The position numbers and the translations under genes are program-made. A model generated the notes under the pieces. It did not search any database. It was not told where the DNA came from and saw only the letters and a list, made by a program, of their open reading frames with translations. Positions 25,402-33,427 of a stretch of 64,000 bases of DNA are shown one piece after another. The stretch is from IMG/VR virus record IMGVR_UViG_3300025896_001356, positions 1-64,000 of that record. One strand, 5' to 3'. The stretch comes from a virus. Position 1 is the stretch's first letter, and each line of letters opens with the position of its first letter.

Positions 25402-26008
25402 TCCAGAGTTAGAAAACTTATTAATCATCGATATCGATGATGTATGTTTAGATACACTTACTGGATTTGTTAAGTGGTTGTCTAAGCATAATAGATTACA
25501 TAACATAGCAGGCAATGCCATAACTTCCCGCGAAGTTCTTGGCACTTGGTTAAACGTCCCCGACGAACTTGCAAATCATTGGATGAAAGATTTCAGTGAA
25601 CGTTCATGGGAATGGGGTGCATTATATCCCATGATGGATTCTAGACCTGTAATTAATGAGTTATATAAAGAAGGTTGGAATCTAATTGCAGTATGCCGTG
25701 GCTCTACTGATTTGAGTCGTGCTACATTACGCAGAGCAAATTTGGAACTAGTATTCCCTGGACTGTTTGATGATGTGTATGTGTTAGGTTTACATGCAAA
25801 CCTGCACTCAATGTTAAAAAATTACCAAAATGCAATATGTGTCACATCAACTGAATTAGTTGCAGCGGCCAGCGCACAAGCCGGTCATATCACATATCTA
25901 TTAGATCAACCTTGGAATAGAACATTTAATAATATGTCAGCTCGACGATTTAATGATTGGGCAGGAATTAAAGAAGCACTGGATAAAATACGTCAAGATT
26001 TCACATAA
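25385..26008 (+). CDS. HAD-like phosphatase family protein
   Basis: 207 aa with a TTG start at 25385, favoured by AGGAG 6 nt upstream, and 17 nt overlap with clpS. LLIIDIDDVCLDT has the DxD-type motif I of HAD hydrolases. The capped alpha/beta layout (NELYKEGWNLIAVCRGS as motif II region) fits HAD phosphatases or 5'-nucleotidases. Motifs III and IV are not clear. A second HAD-like gene is at 51965. Substrate unknown. Confidence 0.6.
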   Translation: MNLPDDPELENLLIIDIDDVCLDTLTGFVKWLSKHNRLHNIAGNAITSREVLGTWLNVPDELANHWMKDFSERSWEWGALYPMMDSRPVINELYKEGWNLIAVCRGSTDLSRATLRRANLELVFPGLFDDVYVLGLHANLHSMLKNYQNAICVTSTELVAAASAQAGHITYLLDQPWNRTFNNMSARRFNDWAGIKEALDKIRQDFT

Positions 26009-26015
26009 GTATTTG

Positions 26016-26999
26016 ATGCAAAAACTAAATCAAAAACGTGTTTTATGGGCCGAGGTAGATAAAGAAACACTTCGGTTGACTGGAAAAACACAATCGCTTC
26101 ACATAGCACAGCCAATCTTAACAAGTGATTGGGTACAGTTAAACCAATCAAACGCTGTTATGCTAATGAACGGTACAAAGCCGTGGCAACACTTTGCCTG
26201 TGTTAACGGTCATGTGGTTGAAGTGGGTCCGGATATTGACCTTAACTTCTTAACACACATTAGCCCAACTGCTTGGCCTGAAATCACAACAATTGATCAT
26301 ACATGGACTAACATCCCTTGGGTACCACTAGACATTCCGCGCATTGAACCTGATGACTGGGATTTATTTTGGAAGCTCTGGAATGAAAAGAATGCTAACA
26401 TTACCAGGGCAGATACTACAGAAACGCAATACTGGAAGGGCTTATGCTGCTGGTTAAATCCTGTCATTGACTCGTCTAAGTTTAACTATAGCAATACAGT
26501 GGTTGAAGATTGGAGTATGCATTTTCCCAAGATGTTTGAACAAATACGTGCATGTTTGCCGTTTATGTTTGTAGAGAAGATTGTGCTATGGTCAAACATT
26601 AATCAAGTAAATCCGCACTTTGATCCAGATGTTGTTATCTACCCGTTTCCAGATAGCCTACGTATTATGCTATGGGATACAAATGACAAGCCAACGTTCT
26701 ATATGAACAAATGGCCAAAGCGTACAGAGGATTTTAATCCTGCTCCGGTGACTGTGCGCACCAATGGAACTGGTTATGGTATTAAACCAGAACGTGTACC
26801 ACACGAAGATAGAATGTATGTAGACTTGCCACAAGATACAAATACGTTTGTATTCAATAATGGTGCATTCTTACATGGTGCTGATCTTGCCAAGCCAAAG
26901 ATTATTATGGCTGTTAAAGGTCGCCCGAACATTTATAAATGGCTCAAAGCATTAGAAGCCAGTTACAACAAATACAAGGATATCATTCCAAAATGCTAA
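26016..26999 (+). CDS. Putative 2OG-Fe(II) oxygenase
   Basis: 327 aa from ATG 26016. NQVNPHFDPDVVIYPFPDSLRIML holds HxD, and FNNGAFLHGADLAKPKIIMAVKG provides a distal His followed by a Lys/Arg position for 2-oxoglutarate. The domain is thus in the C-terminal half. The N-terminal 150 residues, rich in Trp, match nothing I know. It overlaps the next oxygenase gene by 7 bases. Confidence 0.6.
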   Translation: MQKLNQKRVLWAEVDKETLRLTGKTQSLHIAQPILTSDWVQLNQSNAVMLMNGTKPWQHFACVNGHVVEVGPDIDLNFLTHISPTAWPEITTIDHTWTNIPWVPLDIPRIEPDDWDLFWKLWNEKNANITRADTTETQYWKGLCCWLNPVIDSSKFNYSNTVVEDWSMHFPKMFEQIRACLPFMFVEKIVLWSNINQVNPHFDPDVVIYPFPDSLRIMLWDTNDKPTFYMNKWPKRTEDFNPAPVTVRTNGTGYGIKPERVPHEDRMYVDLPQDTNTFVFNNGAFLHGADLAKPKIIMAVKGRPNIYKWLKALEASYNKYKDIIPKC

Positions 27000-27898
27000 C
27001 ATTTAACAGACATACTTTACCAGGTGACTCACCTGTGTCCGGCGCCTTGCAGCAACGTGCTCCTTTTAAGGACAGCCGTGTTAGTGCAGTTAACACTGCG
27101 CCCTTATTGAAATTAGAAATGCGAGAGGTTGATTTATCACGCTTGTTACATGATACTCAGCAATCAATGGAAATACACGGCCAATGGAATTATAGACTTG
27201 GAAAAGATAACAATGAGCAAGCCAGGGTAGATTTAGGTTATGGTGGATTGGGGTTGACATATAATCCTACCCACCACGAACTGATTGACTCCGACATCCA
27301 TCAACAAGTTCAAGGCAATGCAAATCCGGCAAAGGGTCTTGCAAATCCATTTAGTGTGCTAAGTGGAGATACTAGACGCACCTATGCAACACGCAATTCT
27401 CATTATGATACGTATGGCCTAAGCTACCGTACTCCAGCAAGTAAACATGGATACCTTGGAGAATTCTTAGACACATGTAAACGAACCATGGTTCGTTCTG
27501 CTGTTAGAATTATATACGCAGACCAAGAAGGACCAGTTGGTGAAGGGAAGTATGCGGGGGTAACTTGGCACAGAGATGAAAGTATGTTTGAAAACTTACG
27601 TGTCAATATTCCGTTGATAACAGACCCAATTTTTCTATTAGAACAAGAGGGTTACCCACCAGAACACTTGCCAGTGGGTTATGCATATAGCTGGGACACT
27701 CATGTGTTGCATCGTGCGTATGCAACAGAAAAGGCCAACAAGCATAGAATACATTTAATGCTTGGGTTCAGCTGCTGGTGGGACTTTGACGAAGTCACAG
27801 GCAATTGGAGCCAGAATGAGTTCTTTGGTAAAAAGCATCCAAAAGATATGTTAGTAGACGGCGATGTTATTCCTGGACTAAAACTTCAATTAACATAG
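26993..27898 (+). CDS. 2OG-Fe(II) oxygenase, Asp/Asn hydroxylase-like
   Basis: 301 aa from ATG 26993. The facial triad is seen in VTWHRDESMFENLRVNIPL (HxD as HRD) and THVLHRAYATEKANKHRIHLMLGF (distal His and following Arg). The N-terminal part has no motif. Tandem with another 2OG gene upstream, so the two could act in sequence. Confidence 0.68.
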   Translation: MLTFNRHTLPGDSPVSGALQQRAPFKDSRVSAVNTAPLLKLEMREVDLSRLLHDTQQSMEIHGQWNYRLGKDNNEQARVDLGYGGLGLTYNPTHHELIDSDIHQQVQGNANPAKGLANPFSVLSGDTRRTYATRNSHYDTYGLSYRTPASKHGYLGEFLDTCKRTMVRSAVRIIYADQEGPVGEGKYAGVTWHRDESMFENLRVNIPLITDPIFLLEQEGYPPEHLPVGYAYSWDTHVLHRAYATEKANKHRIHLMLGFSCWWDFDEVTGNWSQNEFFGKKHPKDMLVDGDVIPGLKLQLT

Positions 27899-27915
27899 CA
27901 CAGAATGCGTAGCAG

Positions 27916-27967
27916 GTAGGTAGTTTAAGTTTTACAACTACTTACTAAGTATTAATACTCGTTAACG
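27916..27967. repeat. Hairpin plus two adjacent perfect palindromes before sprT
   Basis: GTAGGTAGTT pairs with AACTACTTAC across a 10-nt loop. It is followed by the 12-nt palindrome AGTATTAATACT (27948-27959) and the 8-nt palindrome CGTTAACG (27960-27967). No T run follows, so a terminator is unlikely. An operator or RNA structure is possible. Confidence 0.4.
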
Positions 27968-27988
27968 GGTTACACAGAGGTTTCCAAA

Positions 27989-28405
27989 GTGTCAAAAATA
28001 CAACTGCACCGCCTAGTTGAAACAGCAGCCCAGCAAAGCCGGAATACACCGCTGGTTGTTACCAAAGAAATGGTAGAAACTATATACACTGCGGTAAACA
28101 ACGCAGTGTTCAATGGCATTCTTGTAAGACCAAAACTCATAGTACGTGATTACAGCCATCGACATATCTGGGGAGAGTGCGAAGGTTGGCAACGTGGCAG
28201 TCGGTGGGGCGAACATTATACTGTTGTTATTCGTATACAAAAATATTTCCCAAATCTAAAAAAATTAATTGCAGTTGTTGCACATGAAATGGTGCACCAA
28301 TGGGAATGGGACAAATGCGGAGTAATGACGCACGGTAAGCAAACATTCTTTGTATGGGAAGATAGGCTTCGCAGTAAAGGGATTCGACTCGCAGCAGTGG
28401 GGTAA
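27989..28405 (+). CDS. SprT-like zinc metalloprotease
   Basis: 138 aa with a GTG start and AGAGG upstream. LKKLIAVVAHEMVHQWEWDKCG has the HExxH zinc motif, and a third ligand His lies in MTHGKQTFF. SprT/Spartan proteases cut proteins cross-linked to DNA. In phages SprT-like genes are common and often lack the DNA-binding tail, as here. Followed by a 20-nt palindrome and an oxygenase gene. Confidence 0.75.
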   Translation: MSKIQLHRLVETAAQQSRNTPLVVTKEMVETIYTAVNNAVFNGILVRPKLIVRDYSHRHIWGECEGWQRGSRWGEHYTVVIRIQKYFPNLKKLIAVVAHEMVHQWEWDKCGVMTHGKQTFFVWEDRLRSKGIRLAAVG

Positions 28406-28424
28406 TGTAGATAACTATCTACAT
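28405..28424. promoter_or_regulatory. 20-nt perfect palindrome abutting a start codon
   Basis: ATGTAGATAACTATCTACAT reads the same on both strands, and its last AT is the first two bases of the ATG at 28423. It could be an operator or an mRNA hairpin that hides the start. No Shine-Dalgarno site is visible for this gene. Confidence 0.45.
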
Positions 28425-29169
28425 GAGCACATTCAATCAACATAATCCCAATGCAGTTGTAGGCGCTGGTGTCAGTGGCAGTCGCCAAGGGTTAGGCGGT
28501 ATGACCCCAATGTTATTAGCAGCAGAAATGGCACTTAGTCAAATTGGAAACTTTGAACCACTTGATTATAAACTAGATACCCATGGTATCGAGAATGTTA
28601 TTGCTGAAAAATATAGCAACGATTGGGTGGACTATTTGCCGCGAACCGATCGCCCTAATAATCGTAAGTCAATGACACTTACAACAATTCCAGGTTGGGA
28701 TCATCGTAAGGCACCAAGTATTCCTGAAGCAGCAAATGCACTAGGATACACACCTAAAGAAACAGAATTCTGTGTGCCAACTACATTATACACTGATTGC
28801 AATCGCACCAGTCCTGGATTAACTAGTCTTAAAGATTTTCTAGATGAATGGCAACCACTTGGACGTTCATTCATCATTAATAGTGGCATTGGTGGATATT
28901 TTGTCCCTCATAGAGATCACCCAGGAATGCCGCGCCCGTGCTTTAGACTTGTGGCATTCTTAAAGAACTGTGGCCCGTACGAGTATGATTGGCTAATGGA
29001 TAATCACAATAAAGCAAATATAGAAATAGGACGAGTATATTACGTTAATACACGTTTGACTCATCGCACAATTAGCTGGACACCTGACAGTTGGCACTTA
29101 GTTTTGAATGTGCCGTTTACAACAGAGAATGTAGACAAGGTATTAAAGCACTTACAACATAGGCATTAA
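28423..29169 (+). CDS. 2OG-Fe(II) oxygenase, Asp beta-hydroxylase-like
   Basis: 248 aa. GGYFVPHRDHPGMPRPCFRLVAFL gives HxD (HRD). NTRLTHRTISWTPDSWHLVLNVPF gives the distal His. The spacing of about 55 residues fits a compact double-stranded beta-helix. It begins with a Gly-rich stretch and ends directly before the QueC-like gene. Substrate unknown. Confidence 0.66.
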   Translation: MSTFNQHNPNAVVGAGVSGSRQGLGGMTPMLLAAEMALSQIGNFEPLDYKLDTHGIENVIAEKYSNDWVDYLPRTDRPNNRKSMTLTTIPGWDHRKAPSIPEAANALGYTPKETEFCVPTTLYTDCNRTSPGLTSLKDFLDEWQPLGRSFIINSGIGGYFVPHRDHPGMPRPCFRLVAFLKNCGPYEYDWLMDNHNKANIEIGRVYYVNTRLTHRTISWTPDSWHLVLNVPFTTENVDKVLKHLQHRH

Positions 29170-29808
29170 ATGATAGCATACACAGGTCCCGAGAACGATA
29201 AGCGTAAGATTGAAATTAAGTTCCCAGACGGAAAGAAACGTATCGGAGTGATGCTAAGTGGTGGTGCAGATTCTGCTATCTTACTTTATTTGCTGGCGTT
29301 GGAACGTAAGATGGAATGCAGTGATCAAGAACTAATTCTGTTTACTGTGGCGCGGGCTGATGGCGCCTGGAATTACGTCAAACCAATTGTAGATAAAATC
29401 AATACTATGCTAGGCATTATCCTGCCAGATCCAATACAAGTTGGCGATCCAACGCTACACCATAGCAAGCAAGGTCGCAGTGGAGAGATTGAGGCGCGAG
29501 CACAGCATGGCATCGAACATTTTTTCTATGGTAGTCAGCAGCACCCACCAAAGGAGATGATTGAGTTGCCTGGCATCTATCCTAATCGACCCGACTCTGT
29601 TGAATTACCCGGCACTACTATTCCATTTGCATTAGTCGATAAGCGGCATACACTTGGGTTATATGAAGTCTTTCAAGTATGGTCTTTGATCGAGCTTACT
29701 CATTCATGTACAGCACAAACCGTAGGCCGTTGTATGGAATGTTATAACTGTAAGGAACGTGAATGGGCGTTAGACGAATTAGGTATCAGTGACCCCGGGG
29801 CGATGTAA
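29170..29808 (+). CDS. QueC-like PP-loop ATPase (7-cyano-7-deazaguanine synthase-like)
   Basis: 212 aa. The PP-loop VMLSGGADSAILLYLL binds ATP. The C-terminal CTAQTVGRCMECYNCKERE resembles the zinc-binding Cys cluster of QueC. QueC turns carboxy-deazaguanine into preQ0. With the QueD-like gene at 46717 this hints at 7-deazaguanine chemistry, used by some phages to modify DNA. A different PP-loop reaction cannot be excluded. Convergent with the next gene, overlapping it by 23 nt. Confidence 0.65.
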   Translation: MIAYTGPENDKRKIEIKFPDGKKRIGVMLSGGADSAILLYLLALERKMECSDQELILFTVARADGAWNYVKPIVDKINTMLGIILPDPIQVGDPTLHHSKQGRSGEIEARAQHGIEHFFYGSQQHPPKEMIELPGIYPNRPDSVELPGTTIPFALVDKRHTLGLYEVFQVWSLIELTHSCTAQTVGRCMECYNCKEREWALDELGISDPGAM

Positions 29809-30457
29809 AAATACTGAGACCAAGTTTACGCTTGACGCCATTGCGCGGAAACGCAGAACTAACATGCAGCCGGTCTCGAGGGAATGTCATTGGAACGCCC
29901 GGAGTCCATTGCCAATGTTTATCTACTGTTAGACCGGCAAAATTACTACTATTTAAATGCGGACAGTAGTCAAGTAATAATCCATCTATGGTACCATCTT
30001 CTAACATACCAACATCCTTGTAGTCTGTTATAACTTGATTATACTCATTGGGTTCAACTGTTTCACCGTGTAAGAAGAACGCTGCATCGCCTGCCCAGGT
30101 TTGGTTAAGCACTAAAAATCTATTACGTTCCAATCGCACTGGAATATCTGTACGCAAGTCATATCGCAACGGAAACACAAATGTTTGCAGTACACGATCT
30201 GGTCCGTCTTTACCAGTATCAGCATGTACTCGATAACCAGTTTCAGTCTCAAAAAAGTTGCCGCCGGTTACTTCCCATGTGCCTATACCCAATACACTAT
30301 CTATAATAGGCTTTACAATTTCCAACGCTGGACCAAGATCCAATGCAAACTTACGCTGAGGTAATATTTGCAATTGTTTATTATTTTCAAAGCATAATAT
30401 TAGTGCATCCAGCTGTTCAGCAGTGAGTGCAGGCAATAATTGTGGTAATATGTTCAT
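29786..30457 (-). CDS. Putative 2OG-Fe(II) oxygenase (minus strand)
   Basis: 223 aa on the minus strand. TETGYRVHADTGKDGPD gives HxD. RLHVSSAFPRNGVKRKLGLSIF gives a distal His and a basic residue. One of only six minus-strand genes in the window. It lies tail to tail with the QueC-like gene and head to head with the repeated promoter at 30478. Confidence 0.58.
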   Translation of the reverse strand: MNILPQLLPALTAEQLDALILCFENNKQLQILPQRKFALDLGPALEIVKPIIDSVLGIGTWEVTGGNFFETETGYRVHADTGKDGPDRVLQTFVFPLRYDLRTDIPVRLERNRFLVLNQTWAGDAAFFLHGETVEPNEYNQVITDYKDVGMLEDGTIDGLLLDYCPHLNSSNFAGLTVDKHWQWTPGVPMTFPRDRLHVSSAFPRNGVKRKLGLSIFTSPRGH

Positions 30458-30477
30458 TGTAATTACTTATGCGTATA

Positions 30478-30527
30478 ATGTTGCTAAAATACAACACAAA
30501 ATAGTCTGAAAAACGGTTGACAGCAGG
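30478..30527 (+). repeat. 50-bp perfect direct repeat carrying a promoter -35, copy 1
   Basis: Bases 30478-30527 are identical to 38768-38817, 8,290 bp away. The repeat starts ATGTTGCTAAAATACAAC and ends in GGTTGACAGCAGG, so it contains the -35 box but not the -10 box. Such long identity outside genes points to recent copying or recombination of a promoter module. Confidence 0.9.
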
Positions 30528-30545
30528 GCCAAAGTACGCTATAAT
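30517..30545 (+). promoter_or_regulatory. Consensus sigma70 early-type promoter
   Basis: TTGACA, 17 nt, TATAAT, followed by a leader containing ACACATAGACAGCAAGGAG that supplies the ribosome site for the gene at 30570. The leader shares ACACATAGACAGCAA with the promoter at 37204. Confidence 0.85.
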
Positions 30546-30569
30546 TAACACATAGACAGCAAGGAGCAC

Positions 30570-30665
30570 ATGATGATACCAGAAGCAATCCCCGTAATTT
30601 TTGTTCTTGTAGTAGCACCCTTGCTCTGCGTTTTGGCAATCGTCATTGGAGGCAAACAGAAATGA
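30570..30665 (+). CDS. 31-residue membrane peptide
   Basis: AAGGAG precedes ATG 30570 closely. The product is a single hydrophobic helix (VIFVLVVAPLLCVLAIVIGG) with a short basic tail (GGKQK). It overlaps the next gene by ATGA. Small membrane peptides of this kind are common in phage early regions; role unknown. Confidence 0.6.
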   Translation: MMIPEAIPVIFVLVVAPLLCVLAIVIGGKQK

Positions 30666-30847
30666 AAGTCAGCAAGAAAGAGATCGTAAAGTTCCAGAAG
30701 AAGGAGCAGGCTCGCATCGCAGGGCAAGAAGTCAATCGTGTGCAGGATCGCAAGACTGGCGAGTACTACAATCCACAAGAAGCTTTTGATGCAATGATGA
30801 ACAAGCCTGAAATCCTGGCAGTGTTCAAGCGTTTGGCCGTTCGTTGA
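30662..30847 (+). CDS. Small basic protein of unknown function (61 aa)
   Basis: Highly charged N-terminal helix (MKVSKKEIVKFQKKEQARIAGQEV) followed by a short ordered region (TGEYYNPQEAFDAMM). No motif known to me. It is translated by coupling to the membrane peptide under the 30517 promoter. Confidence 0.55.
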   Translation: MKVSKKEIVKFQKKEQARIAGQEVNRVQDRKTGEYYNPQEAFDAMMNKPEILAVFKRLAVR

Positions 30848-30848
30848 T

Positions 30849-31001
30849 ATGAAAGAACAACTGTTAGCCCTGGCCTATGAACAGCAGGATGAAGTGTATG
30901 CTTGCAGCGAACATGAGGACTTTGCAGCTCTCATCTATTTGATTGAGGATGGCACCATCGACACCTTTGAAGAACTTGCCAAGTACGGAGTTGAAAAATG
31001 A
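30849..31001 (+). CDS. Small acidic protein of unknown function (50 aa)
   Basis: MKEQLLALAYEQQDEVYAC...EELAKYGVEK, acidic and helical. ATG 30849 follows the previous stop directly and the 3' end overlaps the next start (ATGA). Real by its perfect operon spacing; no function inferred. Confidence 0.5.
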   Translation: MKEQLLALAYEQQDEVYACSEHEDFAALIYLIEDGTIDTFEELAKYGVEK

Positions 31002-31249
31002 AAATCATTAAGTGCTGGGATATTCAAACTTGGGATGGTGGTGATCGCCACAACCACAAGTATTATGTAGCAACTAAAGAAGCTGCTCAGGCATGGCTAG
31101 CAAATAACAAGTACGATACTGTCTATGAACGAGAATTTGTTATCCTTGATAGTTTAGATGAATTGACAGAATACGAAAACGGTGAACTCCGCAAACGTGC
31201 CCTGGCTAAACTATCAGAAGCAGAAAAGAAAGTATTGGGATTAAAATGA
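30998..31249 (+). CDS. Small protein of unknown function (83 aa)
   Basis: Starts with beta strands around KCWDIQTWDGGDRHNHKYYVATKEAAQAWL and ends in a charged helix. ATGA overlaps on both sides. I recognise no family. Confidence 0.5.
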   Translation: MKIIKCWDIQTWDGGDRHNHKYYVATKEAAQAWLANNKYDTVYEREFVILDSLDELTEYENGELRKRALAKLSEAEKKVLGLK

Positions 31250-31497
31250 TCAAGTACACAGCACATCCAGAAGTTATCCGTAAGTACGACAGCATCCGTA
31301 AGAATGCCAAGCGTCCGTGGGATGATCACTTCCTGTTCGCTGTCAGCATCTGTGGCAGCAATCGTGCCTACTTTGCCTGCGGCGACTTCTGGAAGCACTA
31401 CCAGGGCCTAGAGTTCTTCAGTGCCGAGAAGCGTACAGAAGTCCCGGTCAACGGTGTGCTGATTCCAGTTGAGTATTTTACTGAAACAGTGCAATAG
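31246..31497 (+). CDS. Small protein of unknown function (83 aa)
   Basis: A basic N-terminal helix is followed by an aromatic-rich core (RAYFACGDFWKHYQGLEFF). ATGA overlap with the upstream gene. No catalytic motif seen. Confidence 0.5.
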   Translation: MIKYTAHPEVIRKYDSIRKNAKRPWDDHFLFAVSICGSNRAYFACGDFWKHYQGLEFFSAEKRTEVPVNGVLIPVEYFTETVQ

Positions 31498-31523
31498 GTA
31501 AATGATTATAGTTTGGAAATAAT

Positions 31524-32276
31524 ATGAGTCAAATTACAGTTTGGAAATGTGATCAGACGGGTAAGCTGTTTGAGGATCAAACAAAATACACAAGCCACCT
31601 GCGTCGGCTTGCTCGTGAACGTGCTACCAAGCGCCGTCTCACAGTGATTGAAGCAGTTGCAAACCAAAAGTGGAACGAACTTTACGAGTGCGAACAGACT
31701 ATTGAACAGTGGAAGCTGATGGTACTTGGTAATCAAGACATGTTCTGGGCCGAAGCTGCCAAGCATGATCCAAATGATTGGGAACGTGTTGGCAAGGGAC
31801 GGGGCCGTAAAAAAGACAACGTTGTTTGCCCTGTTCCTCGACTACTAGAGTTTGAACGCTTTGATGTTCGTTGGAATCCTGAAGTCAGCAATAGTCATAG
31901 TTGCCCGCATAACGGTGTACAATGCTGGAGCAGCCAGGATTCCAAAGATGGCCGACCTCGAAGCTACCCAGGTTGGAGCGGTCGTATTGATTGGATTGTT
32001 GCTTGGCCTAAAGAATGGGATGGTGTGTACCTAGGCGGCGACTTGTTCCGCGGATTGCACGGATTCCGATCTGGTCGTCAACGTGCCCACACTGGCACAG
32101 GCGGTGGAGGAGGTATGCGCTACAGCGAAAAGCACAAGTGCCATGTCCAGAGTTTTGGCTACGACTTCCGTATGTACGCCGCAGACTGGCCAGGTATGGC
32201 TCGTGTAGAAGGTATGAAGCAGTTTGCTGAAGTGTTAAGTGGCAACCGTCAACAAGTTGATTATGTTGCTGCATAA
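31524..32276 (+). CDS. Protein of unknown function with C2H2-like N terminus (250 aa)
   Basis: The N terminus WKCDQTGKLFEDQTKYTSHLRRLARER looks like half of a zinc finger, with one Cys and one His in finger spacing, followed by a charged helix. The rest contains SHSCPHNGVQCW, a glycine-rich loop (GTGGGGGMRY) and many aromatics. The Cys/His content suggests metal binding. Largest unknown of this early block. Confidence 0.55.
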   Translation: MSQITVWKCDQTGKLFEDQTKYTSHLRRLARERATKRRLTVIEAVANQKWNELYECEQTIEQWKLMVLGNQDMFWAEAAKHDPNDWERVGKGRGRKKDNVVCPVPRLLEFERFDVRWNPEVSNSHSCPHNGVQCWSSQDSKDGRPRSYPGWSGRIDWIVAWPKEWDGVYLGGDLFRGLHGFRSGRQRAHTGTGGGGGMRYSEKHKCHVQSFGYDFRMYAADWPGMARVEGMKQFAEVLSGNRQQVDYVAA

Positions 32277-32292
32277 GAAAATGAGGTAAGTG

Positions 32293-32577
32293 ATGAAAGT
32301 TACAAGTAAAGTAATCAAGCTGAATAACAGATACAAACTGTACAAAGAACATAGAATGGAACATGCCATTAGGTTCAGCTGCTGGGATTCAAAGGTTGGG
32401 AAGGTAGAATCGTTTATGCGTGAACAATTTGGTCCCGAATATGTTCGTGGACACAATGCTCAAACACAGTGGCAAACACATTGGGGCACATCAAGCCGTA
32501 ATCAACCCCGTCCGTACTTCATTGGCGTTCGCAGTGAAGATATGATCTTTGTGGCCCGGTTGGCAGGTGTGATCTAA
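32293..32577 (+). CDS. Small basic protein of unknown function (94 aa)
   Basis: GAGG sits upstream of a GTG at 32290 and an ATG at 32293; ATG is chosen. It has a basic N-terminal half and a C-terminal PRPYFIGVRSEDMIFVARLAGVI that looks like beta strands. Family unknown. Confidence 0.5.
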   Translation: MKVTSKVIKLNNRYKLYKEHRMEHAIRFSCWDSKVGKVESFMREQFGPEYVRGHNAQTQWQTHWGTSSRNQPRPYFIGVRSEDMIFVARLAGVI

Positions 32578-32584
32578 ATACAGA

Positions 32585-32613
32585 TTGCCCTGCCAGCAAT
32601 ATTATGTTATACT
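32585..32613 (+). promoter_or_regulatory. Sigma70-like promoter (leaderless type)
   Basis: TTGCCC, 17 nt, TATACT. The -10 ends 5 nt before an ATG that opens an 8-codon ORF, so the transcript probably starts at or near that ATG. Confidence 0.6.
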
Positions 32614-32618
32614 ACAGC

Positions 32619-32645
32619 ATGAAAATTGTAATCGCAATGCAGTAG
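32619..32645 (+). other. 8-codon leader ORF
   Basis: MKIVIAMQ, then TAG. It starts 5 nt after the -10 box and ends 25 nt before the likely start of the next gene. A second leader ORF of similar size follows the promoter at 36866, so these may help load ribosomes onto leaderless transcripts. Confidence 0.35.
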
Positions 32646-32670
32646 GTTGAAATATGCACAAGGAATTGAA

Positions 32671-33366
32671 ATGACTCCCGAAGAACGTAAAGCTATTCTC
32701 AAAGACAAGAAGCTGCCTATTCGTATTGCATGGGCGTTGGTAGCATTTGCTGATCGTATTAATAAAGGAGCTTATGTTAAGTTTCCCGAATGCGATGCTG
32801 AAACTGGCAACGTTACGCTTCGACCCAATCGTGAACTTATTGCTGATCAGATCACGTTGGGTCTATGTAGTCTAACGGAAGTTGACTACAGCCAAGGCGA
32901 TAAATTTGCAGAACACTTTCAAGGACTTGTATTTGATGCCCTGAGCGGAAAGTCAACTGAGTTTGATCAGAAGATTATCAATCTAATATCCGAAGCCAAT
33001 GTTGACTACAAGGCAATGGCGTTCTTGGCATGTATGGGTGCAAGATACCATCGGGACACTATTAAAGATTACAAGAACGAGATGCTGTTTAAACTCGGAT
33101 CGTCAAGTCGGCATCAAGGAAACGTAGGAGATTCCCTGCGCTTAAATGTGACCATACTATCAAAGTATGAAGGCAAAGCGTTTCCTGGTTCAGTTGTACG
33201 TGCAACAGATGGCACCAACTTGTATTTTTGGTCGTCAAGTAAAATGATTGACATGTGGCCAGACTCTCCTGAGCAGTTTCCTATTGTTGGGGTAGTCAAA
33301 GCACACGGCATTGATCGAGATAGTTACACAGAAACTCGACTAACTCGTGTCAAGATTGTAATGTAA
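32671..33366 (+). CDS. Protein of unknown function (231 aa)
   Basis: Start ATG 32671 is chosen for AAGGA 7 nt upstream; a TTG at 32647 would add 8 residues. MTPEERKAILKDKKLPIRIAWALVAFADRI begins a helical domain. The C-terminal half (SVVRATDGTNLYFWSSSKM...IVGVVKAHGIDRDSYTETRLTRVKI) reads like a small beta barrel, perhaps an OB-type single-strand binding fold. The function is a guess. Confidence 0.5.
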   Translation: MTPEERKAILKDKKLPIRIAWALVAFADRINKGAYVKFPECDAETGNVTLRPNRELIADQITLGLCSLTEVDYSQGDKFAEHFQGLVFDALSGKSTEFDQKIINLISEANVDYKAMAFLACMGARYHRDTIKDYKNEMLFKLGSSSRHQGNVGDSLRLNVTILSKYEGKAFPGSVVRATDGTNLYFWSSSKMIDMWPDSPEQFPIVGVVKAHGIDRDSYTETRLTRVKIVM

Positions 33367-33427
33367 GTCCTTGTTAATCCGCAATATGGTCAAAACGGAA
33401 TTTTTGATTAAACAGTTATACTAGATA

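Noticed and set aside
27899-27988. tRNA gene in the structured gap before sprT
   Set aside because: The inverted repeats do not form a cloverleaf with acceptor, D, anticodon and T arms, and no GTTCRA-type T-loop is present.
33394-33422. Sigma70 promoter before the APRT gene
   Set aside because: TATACT is present 5 nt before the ATG but no acceptable -35 box lies 16-18 nt upstream, so I left it as a remark only.
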